Positions 47,229 through 59,780 of a stretch of 64,000 nucleotides of DNA are shown here, in pieces. The notes beneath the pieces were generated by a model, which saw nothing but the letters and a program-made list of their open reading frames with translations, did not search any database and was not told the origin of the DNA. How positions within the stretch are numbered: position 1 is the stretch's first letter; each line of letters opens with the position of its first letter. Origin of the DNA: Anaeramoeba flamelloides (lineage: Eukaryota > Metamonada > Anaeramoebidae). Location of the stretch: positions 1,865,001-1,929,000 of the forward strand of contig JANTQA010000070.1 in the NCBI GenBank assembly GCA_027625915.1, read 5' to 3'. A program made the translations under genes and the position numbers.

Positions 47229-48226
47229 TTAAGGTAGTAGCAACCATAAAGCCAACATTTTCACTTTTTTTTATTTTGAAAAAAGAAGATTCGAAAACAA
47301 AATATTTTACTTTAGTTTGTGGCTAGTTACTTTTTAATATTTAAAGTAATGGTTGAAACATAATTTATTAATTTTAATTTCAGAATTAAAATTATATACC
47401 ACAATAAAATGTCAAGTTGATTTGTTGCTCTACTTTGGGGGAAGTTAAATGGTTTAACTTTTACTCTTAGCTCAATAATGTATTATGAAATTTTATTTTA
47501 CAGTGATCAAAATAATGCGTACACAAAGGCTATAATCTGTGTTTCAAAATATTATCCCTGCGTTTTTTTCTTCTTTTACCATGGCAACATCCAATCTACT
47601 ACCAAATAGTATACCTAAGTCCAAATCAATTTTGGAAGTAAAGGTCGGGATATTTTCAGTAAAATTTAAACTATTAATGCAAACAGTTGAAAATTTTCCA
47701 TAATATTCTCAATTTTTTTGAAATTTTTTGTTTTTTTGATGATAATAAAAATTTTCTTCAAAAAACGAAAACTATTTTTCGAGTTAAATTTTCCAATTTG
47801 ATCCTTCATTTTTAGAATTTCTTTTTAAATAATAGAACTTTAAGAAACCAATACCATATTTTTTAGGGTTTATTATTAGTTTCTTTGATTGATTAATGTA
47901 TTGGTCAACTATAACAAAAAAAAACACGCTTTTTATTTTGAAACATGGATTAAATTTTTTTGTACGCTTTATTTTGATGACAGTATATTGGAAAAAAATC
48001 TAATAAATTTTTTTTAAACCAAGTACTTTAAATATACAAAATCAAACAAAACCACAACTAAATAAACAAGATGTTTTCAGATCCAAATGCAAATTAAAAA
48101 AAAAAGGGTGCAAGTGTTGACTCCTGATATAAGATTCTTATTTGAATTGAACTTACTCGAAAATTTCAAAAGAACAAAATAAACCTTATTCAATAAAAAA
48201 AAAAAAAGGAAATGGTAAAAAATTTT
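47229..48226. mobile_element. Family G DNA element, copy 3, interrupted by element H
   Basis: It starts TTAAGGTAGTAGCAAC and matches copy 2 (32167-32672) along its length: CCACAATAAAATGTCAAGTT; ACTTTGGGGGAAGTTAAATG; then, after the insert, TTGGAAAAAAATCTAATAAA. Element H occupies 47501-47983. Confidence 0.7.
47501..47983. mobile_element. Element H, Tc1/mariner-like non-autonomous element nested in family G
   Basis: The left end is CAGTGATCAAAATAATGCGT (then ACACAAA). The right end, read inverted, is CTGTCATCAAAATAAAGCGT (then ACAAAAA). TA flanks both sides (47499-47500 and 47984-47985). The element is 483 bp. A minus-strand stretch near 47565-47650 can be read as a short peptide (LFGSRLDVAMVKEEKN), but this is not enough to call a transposase remnant. 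Confidence 0.75.
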
Positions 48227-48900
48227 AAGAGAGTATCCATGGAAAAGGAAAATACTTCTTTTTTTGCAATTTTGAAGAGGATCAGAAAATAACATTTTTT
48301 ACTTTGGTTGTAGCTTTTTGATTTTTATTATTTAAAGTACTTAGTTCAGTAGATTTTTTATATTTTTTATTAAAGGCTCAAAGAAATTCCCATAATAGAA
48401 TGTTGAGTTGGATTGCATAAAATAGTATTGCGGTTTGTTTAATGACTTAACTTTTATCCTTATCTCAACATTTTATTGTGGCATATGACTTTTTCATTTT
48501 TAATTTTTTTTTCATCGTTTTTGAATAGTTTTTTTCATGACAACAGAAAGTAATAATAAAGATTTTTTATCAGTGAAATTTGGGATAAATGGATTTTTTT
48601 TAAAAAGAACAACAACATTACAATTGGACAAACCACAAAAGGAAATATAAATGGGACTTTAATAGCTACACGGATTCCAAAATATACTAATTATCCCAAA
48701 ACATTAATTGTTAGGATTTTAAATTGTGGGGTTTGGTCGAATTCGAGAAATGAATACGATTATATTTTATCAAAGTTTAAACTACAAAATAGCTATATGT
48801 TTTATTCTAAGAATCTAAATTATCTTCTCCCAAAAAAATAGTATTTGATATAAAAAAAAATAAAAACCAAACGAATTTTATTCATATATTCTCTTTTTTT
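48227..48900. mobile_element. Family G DNA element, copy 4 (truncated at right)
   Basis: It begins TTAAGAGAGTATCCATGG immediately at the end of copy 3. It contains CCCATAATAGAATGTTGAGT and the inverse CTCAACATTTTATTGTGGCA (48389-48483). It follows copy 1 to the CTTCTCCCAAAAAAA point (48828-48840), where copy 1 has its family A insert. It ends near a CA microsatellite. Confidence 0.7.
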
Positions 48901-48937
48901 TATTGTTTAACATTGACTCTTTTCTAAATAACTTCAC

Positions 48938-49020
48938 ACACACACACACATACATGCACACACACACACGCACACACACACACACACGCACATAAATATA
49001 CATTAGTGTATGTATATATA
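48938..49020. repeat. CA/TG-TA microsatellite
   Basis: Imperfect (CA)n with occasional CG, TA and TG steps is followed by a TATATATA tract that abuts the TIR of element I. Confidence 0.9.
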
Positions 49021-49533
49021 CAACCGTTCCAACCCTACCGTGAAATCATTGATAAACACAAAATTCGTTTTCTATCTCACACTTTCATTTCTATGACAGG
49101 ATTTTATGATCTTGTGATAGCCTATTACAAACCCTGAAATTTTATTAGAGAGCAAAAATTTCTCATAGAGAAAATATGAGAATTTGAATTTTCACTTCAA
49201 ACCTTATCTATGATCAACAATTTCTAAAAATTTTTCAATTTTTTTCAGGATCTCCAATTTCTAAACACCTAAAAATCAAAAGGCAGGATCATATTAAAGA
49301 AATTACTTAATTGGATCTTCATTCTTGGGAATCTTTGTTTTTGATTTATGAATTTGTTTCATAAACAACAAGATTTTTTTCTCAGTCATTCAAATAAGAA
49401 ATTTTTTTAGAAAAACTATGTCAAACCATAAAATCTGTAATAGAGTATAATAGAAGATTTTTTTTGTGTCTAACAGAGACAAAAATTTCAATTTCTATGT
49501 CAGTCAAATTTCACGGTAGGGTTGGAACGGCTG
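49021..49533. mobile_element. Element I, MITE with 27-bp terminal inverted repeats
   Basis: The left end is CAACCGTTCCAACCCTACCG (then TGAAAT). The right end, read inverted, is CAGCCGTTCCAACCCTACCG (then TGAAATTT). TA lies on both sides. The element is 513 bp. The TIRs match at all but one position over about 26 bp, so this is one of the youngest elements here. There is no coding capacity. TIR and TA target point to the Tc1/mariner superfamily. Confidence 0.88.
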
Positions 49534-52500
49534 TATATAATTTTTAATAAATAAAAGGGGTTTGTAACCAATCAAAGTCAAATTATAATAAAAGGCATTA
49601 AAACAATAAATCATTTTTTATTTTTATTTTTATTTTCACAAATTTAAAAAAAAAATTAAAATTCATTTTTTTATTATTTTGATCGAATCAAAAAACAAAA
49701 AGAAAAAAGAAAAATAAAAAAATTATTTCAATTATATACGTCTCTGTTCTGGAAAACGGAAGAAACTATTAAGAAATAGACATGAAATAATTATAGTAGA
49801 TTTTCATCTTGATTATTTTTACTGACAGAAAAAAAAATTCGAATTGTCGAAGGAATATCCAGATAAGGTAAATGCCAATTTATTTCATCATTTTTTTTAA
49901 TGTTTTTAAATGAAAAATATATAACGGAACTGTTAAAATTGTAAATAAATTCTTATACGTTCATGAAAGTACTTTTTATTAAATTTTTGATTTTATTTTT
50001 GTTTTAATATTTATTCTTGTTTTTCTCAATTTTTTTTTAAACTACTTTATTGAACTGGAATGTGAGAAGTTAAATTTTCAAAGTGCTTTTTTTAATCCGC
50101 GTATTTGAATTATAAACTTGAACAAATTCACTTCATTTTCAATTTCATTTTTCAAATAGAGTCTCAAATTACAACCTACTTCTTTGACAACTCAAATTAA
50201 ATAAATGAAACATCTGGGAAATGAAGTGAAAATTTTTTACCATTTTAATTCAAATACAAGCAATGAAAATAAAAAATTTGTAATCCAAGTCTTGAATCTG
50301 ATTTTAGTCCCTTACTAAAAGAGATATTAACCTCAGGCAAAGGGCTTTGGTGTTATAAGAGTCCAAAAATTCAAAATGGATATATAATTTCGACTTTTAA
50401 AAAAATTTATTAAAAAAATTATATAAATAGTTTATTTCAAGTGTCAGAATTTTGTGCTATCTTATAAATTGTTAAGGGTTGTAATTATGAGGATTTACTC
50501 AAGATTGCAACTAATTTTGAAAATTTCCCTATTGGAAAATTTTAAATTAAGAGGGTAATCTTTTTTGAAAATTAAATAAAATTAGGCCAAGATCTTCAAT
50601 TTTTTTTTTTTTTTGTAATTTGTATTTCGAATTATGAAATGGATGAGTTAGCCTCATCTAAACAATTTACTGATTTAATTCTCTTTCTTGGGATTCAAAA
50701 TTTGCATGTTTTCAATATAAAATGAAATAAAGTAACCCATTATTTTGTTTAAGAATTAAGTTAATTCTTGGATATTGAAAAAAATATTATTCGTTTTCTA
50801 TTGGAAAGTATTGATTTCAAAAGAAAATTTTTTATTTTACTTTTCTTTTTCTTTGATTAATATTTCAATTCAAATCTTAGTCAATAAAATTAATAGTTGT
50901 ATAATGGATTTAATAAATGAATACCCAGTAGAAGCCTAAGTACAGTTAACAATTAAATTGAGATCAATTATGCAGTAAAAAAAAAATTATTTTTTAATTA
51001 ATGTTTTAAAAAAGTTCTTTTCTGATTGTCAAAAAATGAAAAAAAATTACAAAAAATTTTTGATTTTGAAAATTTTTTTTTAAAAAAATTGATTGGTCTT
51101 ATTCAAAAGAACCCTTATAACAATTCAAATCATTTTTGGCAGCAAAAAATTGATTTAGAATTTTGAGGATAAGATTAACTAATTCCCAAATATCTTCTTG
51201 ATAATTTTATTTTGAAAAATCGAATTTTATCTTAAAACAAAAACAAAATTTCTGGGTAAAAATTTTTAAATGGCTTTAAAAAGTTAATTATTATAACTAC
51301 TCTTCTTAAAAAAATACAATTATTTTTTAGGGTGTTGAATAAATTAATTGTTTTGGGATACCAAAAGTTTTATCTCAAAAAGGAAAAAAAACCCTTCTTA
51401 TTATATTCCTGGTAGAAAAGACTTTTTATTGAGTATTAATGATCAAAGTGTTAATAAACAGGGTAAAAAATTGTTATAATGTGAGAAATAAAATGAATTT
51501 AATCTTTTTCTTTTTTCGGAAAAATAGAAAAAACAAATTTGATCTCACTGATAAAAATAGTCTTTTTTGGATTTCTTAGTGGATCAGAATTTTTCAACAC
51601 TTGGTATTTAAAAAATTTGTAAGTAGAGAATACCACCAATAACATATTTTAAAATTGATGCCTTGTGGTCTTAGAAGACTGATCCCTTAACCAATTTAGT
51701 TTTATTTCTAAAGAATTTCCACAATTAATTTTTTATTCTAATTTTTATTGGATTCTTTTAATTATAGTTTTATTTTAGAAAACTGGATATTTTTTCAATT
51801 CCTGTTCAACAATTATGCTTTATTGGACGAATTGTTTAAATGGTTTGATAATTATTTATCTTTAATTAAATGGAAACTAAAAAAAATTCTGAATCTGATT
51901 GAATTTTTTTTCACAATTTTTTAATTATTTTGGGTTGAAGTTGAATCTTATGTAAGCGCTTTATGATTCAAAGAATTCAAATCCTTTATTTTAATTTTTG
52001 AAATAGTATTCCTTATTTTGACTTTTTTTGATAAAAATATTTGAAATAAGAAATTTGAAAACGGATTTGTAAATTAAAATAATAATAAATAGAAATAGCA
52101 AAAGAAATCCAAGGTTAAAAATTGTTTAGATTCCTACAAATGAGGAAGATAAAAAAAACAAATCTTCGAAAATATATTTTGGTTGATTAATTTTTTTAGC
52201 TTCTTGATTTTAACCAGTTTATCTAGAAAGGCGATCTTTCTTGATAGGTCTTTTAAAAGAAAAGATTTGTTGAAAAATAAACACCTTCTCAGCTCTGTGT
52301 TATTGGGTTACTCTTTGATTAATTTGAAGTATTAGATGTAATCACATTTCTAGATCCAAAACCTAATTTAATAAAACCAAAAATTTCAATGAATAAATCT
52401 GTTCATAAAATTGAAAATTTATAGATTCAGTCCTGATTTATTTTTGATTCGTCTTCTTTTCACAAATTGAGCACTTTTCGGTTATTGGGTTTCAAAGTTT

Positions 52501-53239
52501 CAAGATCCCATGACCCTCAGAAAATCTTTTTTTCCGAAAGGTTGACACAATTAAAAATTTTCAAAATAGAAAAATGTACCTACTTCCTTAAATAACGACA
52601 TTTCTTGTTGACGTACTGTTATCCCTTTCTTTGGTGTTTCTTTTATAGCTACACAAAGAAGTCAATATTTTGATCAAGTAATAAGTCGAATTACCGTTGA
52701 ACGATCAAGACACTATTAAATTATGAAAAATTGCCAATAAAATCATTTACAAAAACAAAAACATAGAGGTACATTAATTGTACAACACTACATTGTCAAA
52801 GAAACGAGGGCAAATAAATAATTGATTTTTCTGATTTTTTCTTGATCAGCTTCATATTATTTTGGTATTTTTTGATTTTATATTTCTTGAGGAACAATAT
52901 TTTCTAAACCCTCAAGACACCCACTATTTTCTGAAAAATTTAAAACTTTTTTACTTAGAAATAAGATTTTTAAATTGCAATTTTAATTCCCAAAAGTCAA
53001 TAAAATGTTTTAAAAGTATCTAAACTCAAAAAATTTTCAAGACAATTTATTAAGGAGGATCAAAAATTGTCAAATTATTTAAGAATTGATCAGAAATAAG
53101 AAAATAACACTAATTTTGAGAAATATTTAAAGAAATAAAACACAAACTCTGACTTGGGATCTTGGATATTCCATCAAAATTTTTTAACAGTTTCATTTTT
53201 TGAATTTTCGATTCATATAATTTTTTTTTTTTATTTCAA
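49534..53239. other. 3.7-kb AT-rich intergenic, no supported gene or repeat
   Basis: I found no open frame with family features on either strand and no match to families A-J. The DNA is somewhat less homopolymeric between about 50,100 and 53,150 than elsewhere. The last ~100 bp are the 5' flank of the E2 gene. Split, small-exon genes could be missed here. Confidence 0.4.
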
Positions 53240-55991
53240 ATGTCAGAAAATAGTATTGCAGAACTTCTTCTTACCAAACAATTTAAAGGTATTTTTTTGT
53301 CTTTTGTTTCTTTTTAAATCTTTTCAGAACAAAGATTTCCAATAAATCTCTCAATTACTGATCTCTTCTTGAACTTTTTTATTTAATTTTTCCTTTTGGT
53401 TTAATGAACAAAAAAACAAAATAGAATTACAAAAAAATCCTGTTGAAGGTTTTAGTGCTGGTCTAAGAAAGAGTAACCCATTTGAATGGGTAACAAACAT
53501 TTTTTTTTTTCTTTTAAATTTTTTTTTTTTTTCTTTTTCAATTTGTTGGCTTGTTAATTTTATCTTTTTGATTTTCCAATTTAAAATTTTGATATCTTTT
53601 TTTATTTTTAATGACACATTTAGGACATTTTGGTAATGGGACCACCAGACACTATCTTTGAAGGTTTATTCTTTTTTTATTTTCTTTTTTTTTTTTTTTT
53701 TTTATTTATGTTTTTTAATAAAATTTTTCTTTTTTTTTTATTTTTTTTTTTTTTTTTTATATTATAATTATTCTTCAATTTCACTTTTGTGCAACAACAC
53801 ATTCAAAATTTTTTTTAGGTGGATACTTCAAAGCTGAGCTAATCTTTCCAATTGACTATCCAAACAACCCACCAACCATGAAATTTTTATCTGATATGTG
53901 GCATCCAAATATCTGTATTTTTCTTACTTTTTATTTTTCTTTTTTATTTTACCATCAAAAGACTTATTTTTTTTGTGCTATTCTTATTTTGATCCTTTAT
54001 TTTTATTCCACAACAATATAAAAAGACGCTGACGGAAAGGTCTGTATCTCAATTCTTCATCCACCAGGTATGCAATTTTTATTCTCTCTTTTTTATATTT
54101 TTTTTATTTTTATTTTTTTAATCCTTTTTTGTCACAACATAAAGTTTCCTTATTAATTCAGTTCATTGTTTTTTTTTTTCTAATTGTTTTCCTTTTTTTT
54201 TTAAATTTTTATTCAATAGGTGAAGATGAGTGGGGTTATGAAAAAGCAAGTGAAAGATGGTTACCAATTCATACGTAAGCTAACTACCTCTCCTTTTTTT
54301 TATTTTATTTTTTATTTTTTTTTTTTGATTTTTTATTGATTCTTCAATTTTACTTTTGTGCAGCAACACACTCAAATTTTTTTTTGGGTGGACACTTCAG
54401 AGCTGAGCTAATCTTTCCAATTGTCTCTCAAAACAACCCATAATCTCTTTGTTACAAATGCTTTCAAAAAGTGTGTCCAAAAAGTTTTTTTTAGTGGTAT
54501 TACAAATTGTTTGACTTAATTGTTTTAAGAAGTTTGCTTAACTCTTTTTTAAAACTTTTAGACATCACTTTTTTAAAAAAAGCAGGAATCATTTCGAAAA
54601 TTCTTTTTTTTTAATGATTTTATTGGTTTTTACAAAACCATCATATTATTTTTATATTCCTGTTATTTGTATTTTAAAGGAGAAAAAATTTTTACTTGAT
54701 TTTCAATAATATTATGCAAAGGGATAAATTATAAATTAAATCAACTAAATCTCAGAAAAGATCCCTTAAAATATTAATACACAAGATTATTACATTTTCT
54801 TTGGTAATATACCAGAAATGAGTAATATTTTTGGGACAAAGATAAAATGAGATGAAAATTTTTAACACATTTAAAATTTAAACACAAGTTTGAAATTTAA
54901 ATTTTAACCATTGTCTCATTAAGTTTGTTAATAATATTGATAACATTGAATCAAGAAATTTAATAGAGCTTGAAGGCAATTATCTTGATCCCTAAAACGA
55001 TTAATATATAATTGAAACAAAACACAAAATAAACATTTATTTTTAATTTAACAATTTCAAATAATGATTAATTTTAAAATCAACAAACTCTCTTAAGTGA
55101 TCTTATTTATTCACCTATTTTGATTAATAAAAAGTAATTTGATATGATAACCAATCGCATCTCAGGATTCAATTAAAATAAACTCTTTTCCAACAACTAC
55201 AACCCTTTAAAAATCAAAAAAAGGAATAATTTTATTTTAATTAATTCTTGAATCCTTGTTTTTAATATGAAACATGTTTTATTTTGTTAATAGATATCTC
55301 TTTTGATTTTTTAGTGCTTTATTGATTATTTTTTAAAAAAGTTAAAAAAAAAAAAATTAAAAACAGTGAGTTAAAAATTTTGGAATGAAATTTCTGAAAT
55401 TCAACTCTCTTCAAAAGTCATAGAAATTTATAATAGAAATCAATATGATTTTTATCAAACAATTATCATTGTTTCCAGAGTATTAAAATAACATGGTTTT
55501 AACAAGTGGACTTTCTATCTTGCAATAAAAAAAAATTTGCAAATTAATTCCGTGTAAAAAAAAAAAATTGAAAAAAAGAAAAAAGTAAAAATGTGAAAAA
55601 ATGATTTCAATTTTGAAAATTTCCAAAATTATATTTTTTCTTCTAATATCCATTCAAATCCTTTAAACACATGTAATTCATTCCTTACAATTGGCCTACA
55701 AATATTAGAAAATAGTTTCGATTTTAAATTTGATTTTTTTTTAAAATACTGTGCTCTGTAAGAAATTTTTAGTTATATTTCATTTATTTTTTTGATAAAA
55801 TTTTTATAAATTATGATGGATCCTTTTTTTTTTTGTTTTTGTTTACAGATTGTTTTTTTATTCTTTTTCTTTTTATTTTTGAAATTCTTTTTTTTATTTT
55901 TCTTTTTATATTTTTCATATGGTGTTACTTTTTTGAAAATATTTTTAGATTAAAAAAAGGTAAATATCTGAAAGATCCTTTTGTATCAAAA

Positions 55992-56027
<36 letters not shown>

Positions 56028-56816
56028 TTTGACGTACCTTACTAAGTTGAACAATTCTTTAGCTAATTAAATAAACAAACATTATCGAATATTTTTCTTT
56101 TTAAATCAAAAAGGGGTATTAATGGTTTGAATTATTTAAAGAAATGAATAAGATTAATTAAATTAAAATAATGTTAAACAAAAAAAAAATGATTGAACGA
56201 TTCCCAAAAATCTGATTTTATAGTAATACTGACACTTTAAACCTTTCTAGGCTTATTTGCGTTTATTTGTTATTTTTAATTTTAAAATATCGAATATAAA
56301 ATATATAGTGAATATGGAAATACTGCAAAGTATTTTGTTATTTTTTAACAAGTACTAAAAATAATAATTCAATTTGATACAAAGTTCGAAAATAATAATT
56401 TTTAATGATCCAATAAAAATTATTTTTCAACAGATCACAAATGAAAAAGAAAATAAAAATATTAAATCTTTTAAATATTTTCTAAAATATTATTTTACAA
56501 CTTAATTTAGAAAAGATAAAATAAGAGGAATCATCAGATATCTTTATAAATTCTCAATAATTGTATTTTATTTAAATATTAATCACCTTTTGATTTCCAT
56601 TATATTTATTATTTAACCACTTAATAAAATAACAATTTCTTTTTATCAATTAATAGAGTTGAAACAATCTTAATTTCTGTTATTTCTATGCTTGCCTCAC
56701 CAAATTGTGAAAGCCCAGCCAATATTGACGCATCTGTTGACTTTAAAAATGACTATAAATTATTTAAAAAAAAAGTTATGAGAACTGTTCGTAAAAGTCA
56801 AGAACAATTCTTCTAA
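53240..56816 (+). CDS. UBE2G1: Ubiquitin-conjugating enzyme E2, UBE2G1/Ubc7 type, 7 exons
   Basis: The exons are 53240-53288, 53425-53489, 53624-53663, 53819-53914, 54026-54067, 54220-54274 and 56657-56816 (stop TAA). They sum to 507 nt, or 168 residues, all GT-AG and phase-consistent. The protein accepts ubiquitin from E1 on the catalytic Cys and passes it to substrates with an E3. Relatives serve ER-associated degradation and Lys48 chain formation. Residues 1-30 ([20 protein letters not shown]) match UBE2G1 better than UBE2G2. The HPN motif is at 80-82 and the catalytic Cys is C90 in [10 protein letters not shown]. The acidic loop of about 13 residues typical of the class follows ([12 protein letters not shown], about 98-109), then [19 protein letters not shown]. 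Introns 1-5 are 111-155 bp, but intron 6 is 2,382 bp and holds a decayed exon 4 copy and a repeat. The gene looks intact. Confidence 0.96.
54339..54440 (+). pseudogene. Decayed duplicate of E2 exon 4 plus its acceptor, inside intron 6
   Basis: Positions 54339-54440 match 53770-53872 (end of intron 3 plus the first half of exon 4) almost base for base: CACTxxTGTGCAxCAACACA in the intron part and GAGCTGAGCTAATCTTTCCAATT, quoted in part, in the exon part. The acceptor AG of the original has become GG, and the frame meets a stop soon after NNP. It is therefore a dead exon copy, not an alternative exon. Confidence 0.88.
55430..55760. repeat. Family J repeat, copy 2 (in E2 intron 6)
   Basis: GATTTCAATTTTGAAAATTT, then TTTTTTCTTCTAATATCCAT (55604-55655), and the preceding TAAAATAACATGxTTTTA text match 62640-62815 and 33470-33530. 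Its borders are unclear. Confidence 0.45.
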
Positions 56817-57929
56817 AATAAGAATTTAAAATATTTAGGAATTTTTTAATAACATTAAAATCTAACGAACTCATTTAAATAATAATAAAAACAAAGAAAT
56901 TAAAAGAATTCTTAAAAACTTTTGGTGATTAAAAGTAACAAATAAATAAAAAAAATAATAAAAAAAAAAATAAAAATATTAAAATGAAATGTTCTATATT
57001 CATTTTCTTGTGATCTAATTTTTTCATACCATTACAATTTTTTTTTTGTGAACAAAATATTTTTTTTTTATTTTTATTATCCTTTATTCACTGAACAAAA
57101 CATTTAAGATTTCATTATATTTTCATTTTCAGTGATAATTTTGCTTTAATTGGTGGTATATATGTTAGTATTGAAGAAAATATTTTCTATTCTGAATATT
57201 TGTTTCTTATGAACATTTAACTGTTTTTTGATTTGTATTTGAATTTTTTTTTATTTTTTTGAGTGAGCTTTTTGAAAATATTATTGTGCAGATCTAATTT
57301 TTATTGAAACCAATTCAATTAATTATTTATGTTGTGATAATAAATTAAAAAAAAAATAAGAAAAATTTTTAAAAAAAAGATTTACTTTCATTTTTTTGGT
57401 ATTGCTTTAATTGATATTTTATTAATAACGGATCATATAATTTTTAATTTTAATACATAAAAATATATTTTAGTTTTCTCTAAATTGTATATTTATTGGG
57501 ATTGTTAAAGAAAAAAAATTGAAAATTTCATTTTTTTTGTTTTCATACTTTTTGAAAGCAGTTGTTTACAAGTTCCCAAAAATTAGAGTCTTTTAAAAGT
57601 TTCTTAATATATAATATTAATAGATTTTTTAAAACTTTGATTGTAAATCTTAAAATTACAGATTTTTTTTTTGTTTTGAGAAAGTATAAGTAGAGATTTA
57701 ATTGTTGGATATTACGAGCGGGTGATTATTTTTAAAGTTGTAATTTGGTTAATAATAAATTGTCAAATTTATTTTTAAATATCATTGTTTTTTTCAGATT
57801 TTATTGGTTAAATGGTCAAAAAATATTATTTTTTGCAAATTGACTTTACTTTTAAAAAAAAAAAAACGCAAAAATAAGATAACTTGGTTCTCTCCTTTAA
57901 ATTTTATTTAATAAGTTAATAAGGTATTT
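56817..57929. other. AT-rich 3' flank of the E2 gene, nothing recognised
   Basis: No gene or matched repeat was found. Several AATAAA-like hexamers follow the stop codon within 150 bp, as expected for polyadenylation, but they are not distinctive in such AT-rich DNA. Confidence 0.4.
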
Positions 57930-58500
57930 AAAAAAAGACCGGGCAGTTTTTTTTTTGATAGTCCATAAAAAATGATCTTTGTCAGTGAGTGTATTCGTTA
58001 ATTGACAATAGTAAATTAAAATTAAAATTAATATCGATTGATTCAACGACTAATGCATTTCTTTCAAAATATATTTTTTGAAATATTTCCAAAAAATGAA
58101 AAAAATAGTACCTTTTTTGGAGAAAACAATCTATGGCCTATTTTTAAAAAAAAAAACTGGAAATATAGAAAATGTATAATGATTTTTTAAACAATCAAAT
58201 GCAGTTATATGTTATCAATTCTATTTGAAAATTTGTTGAAATTAAAAAGTTCAGAAAATGATTTTTTAGATCAAAAAGAAAATAATAAACACCAATTCGT
58301 ACACCGAAAAAATATTAGATAAAATCGAGATCAGAAAATTTAATATCTTTTATTATTACGTAATACAATACTAAGAAATAAATTGAGTTATCATCAAGAA
58401 ATAATAAAAAGTAGTAAACATTTTTGTAAATAATATAACTTTTTTGAAGATCGAGTTTGATAAATATATTTTAAAATAAATTCTCTCACCTTTTTGGTAA
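57930..58500. mobile_element. Family D DNA element, copy 2
   Basis: It matches 9986-10546 along its length, with ends AGACCGGGCAGTTTT and CTCTCACCTTTTTGG that are eroded relative to copy 1. Conserved interior text includes AAACTGGAAATATxGAAA and GAGATCAGAAAATTTAATAT. Confidence 0.7.
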
Positions 58501-58566
58501 TAATTTAGTTTAATTTTTCACCAAAAGATATTTTGTCGTTAAAAGGCCGATTTCATTAAAATTAAA

Positions 58567-59060
58567 CTAAATTCCAATCATTTTATCACACTTTAAAGAA
58601 CTTGAAGAATAAAAATACTCGTCTTTATAATTAATTTGGAAATAATTTTGATTTTAAAAGCCCATTCATTTTTTTATCTTTTTTGTTATTTTATCATTTT
58701 ATTTTTTTCCAGTAATGTAATCTGTTTGATTAAATCATAATTTTTATTTTTAAATAATTGATAGAAGGTTAAAGTTAAGTTTTATAAAATAAAAAAATAA
58801 GATAAAATTAGTTGAAAGTATATAGACATTTGATCGATCAATAATTTTAAGTGGAATTTCAACAAATATACCAATAGATATTTTTTTTTCCGATCGTTTC
58901 ATCATTTTGGAAACACGAATTTTTATTTTTTTTTTATTTTTTTTTGTGTATTGGTATAAAAATGATTCTAAATGTATAATAATATCAGATAACTTAAATT
59001 CGGTTTTATATTAGGTTTGAAAAAATATAATCAATTTAAAGTTTTTTTTTGCCTATATTT
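58567..59060. mobile_element. Family A MITE, copy 4 (old, ends eroded)
   Basis: The interior matches copy 2: TTGATAGAAGGTTAAAGTT, CATTTGATCGATCAATAATT, TTTCATCATTTTGGAAACAC, and TAGGTTTGAAAAAATATAAT. The left end is recognisable only as TAAATTCCAATC; the right end is lost. A further degenerate family A end occurs at 59204-59235. Confidence 0.65.
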
Positions 59061-59780
59061 CTTTTTTTTTGAGGAATCAAATCTTCATGAATTGTGTTTA
59101 TTATTTAAGTAATGAATTTTCGAAATAGGTAATTTTCATTTTATAATATAATATATTTATTTTTGAGATCTGATTGATTTCCAAGAATTATACATAATTA
59201 TAAACTCCGATTAAAAAATTTTAACACACCTAAAAACAATTTCTGAAAAAAAAAAATCTTATTTAACCAGTTCGTGTATAAATAACAAATTGAAACCTTT
59301 TAGTAATAGGAATGTTAAAAATTATTTATAAATTAAAATACTCAAAAACAAAAAATAGATAAAAACTAAATACTAATAAATTATTGATATGTGAAAAATT
59401 TTGGAGATTGCAGCAGAAAAAAATATATTGTTAAATTTGTTTTAAATTTTATTAACATTTATTTATCCATCAAAAGTTAGATACCATCAAATAATTGGAA
59501 TTAATTTTTTCTCTTTAAAAGAACCCAACTATAATCTTCTATCAATCATTGAAAAAATAAAAATTATGATCTAAAAAAGTTTCATAATCGTTAAAAAATA
59601 ATTGAAAACAAAAAACTAAAAGATTAAATAGTTATTTTCATATTTAACAAAAATTCTAAATATTTCTCTAATTTGAATGAAACGTTTTAATTCTATTCTT
59701 TTGAACTGTTTTAACTGTGTTGCAATTTTTGAATTATTCCTTACAATAATGGCAAAATTTCAGGAAAAAAAAATATAATA

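Noticed and set aside
47565-47650. A minus-strand peptide (LFGSRLDVAMVKEEKN) in element H that might be a transposase remnant.
   Set aside because: It is too short, without a DDE signature or other motif. The element is otherwise non-coding.
50100-53150. The lower homopolymer content suggested a hidden gene, including a possible ATG exon on the minus strand near 52600.
   Set aside because: No continuous frame, family motif or consistent splice chain could be found on either strand.
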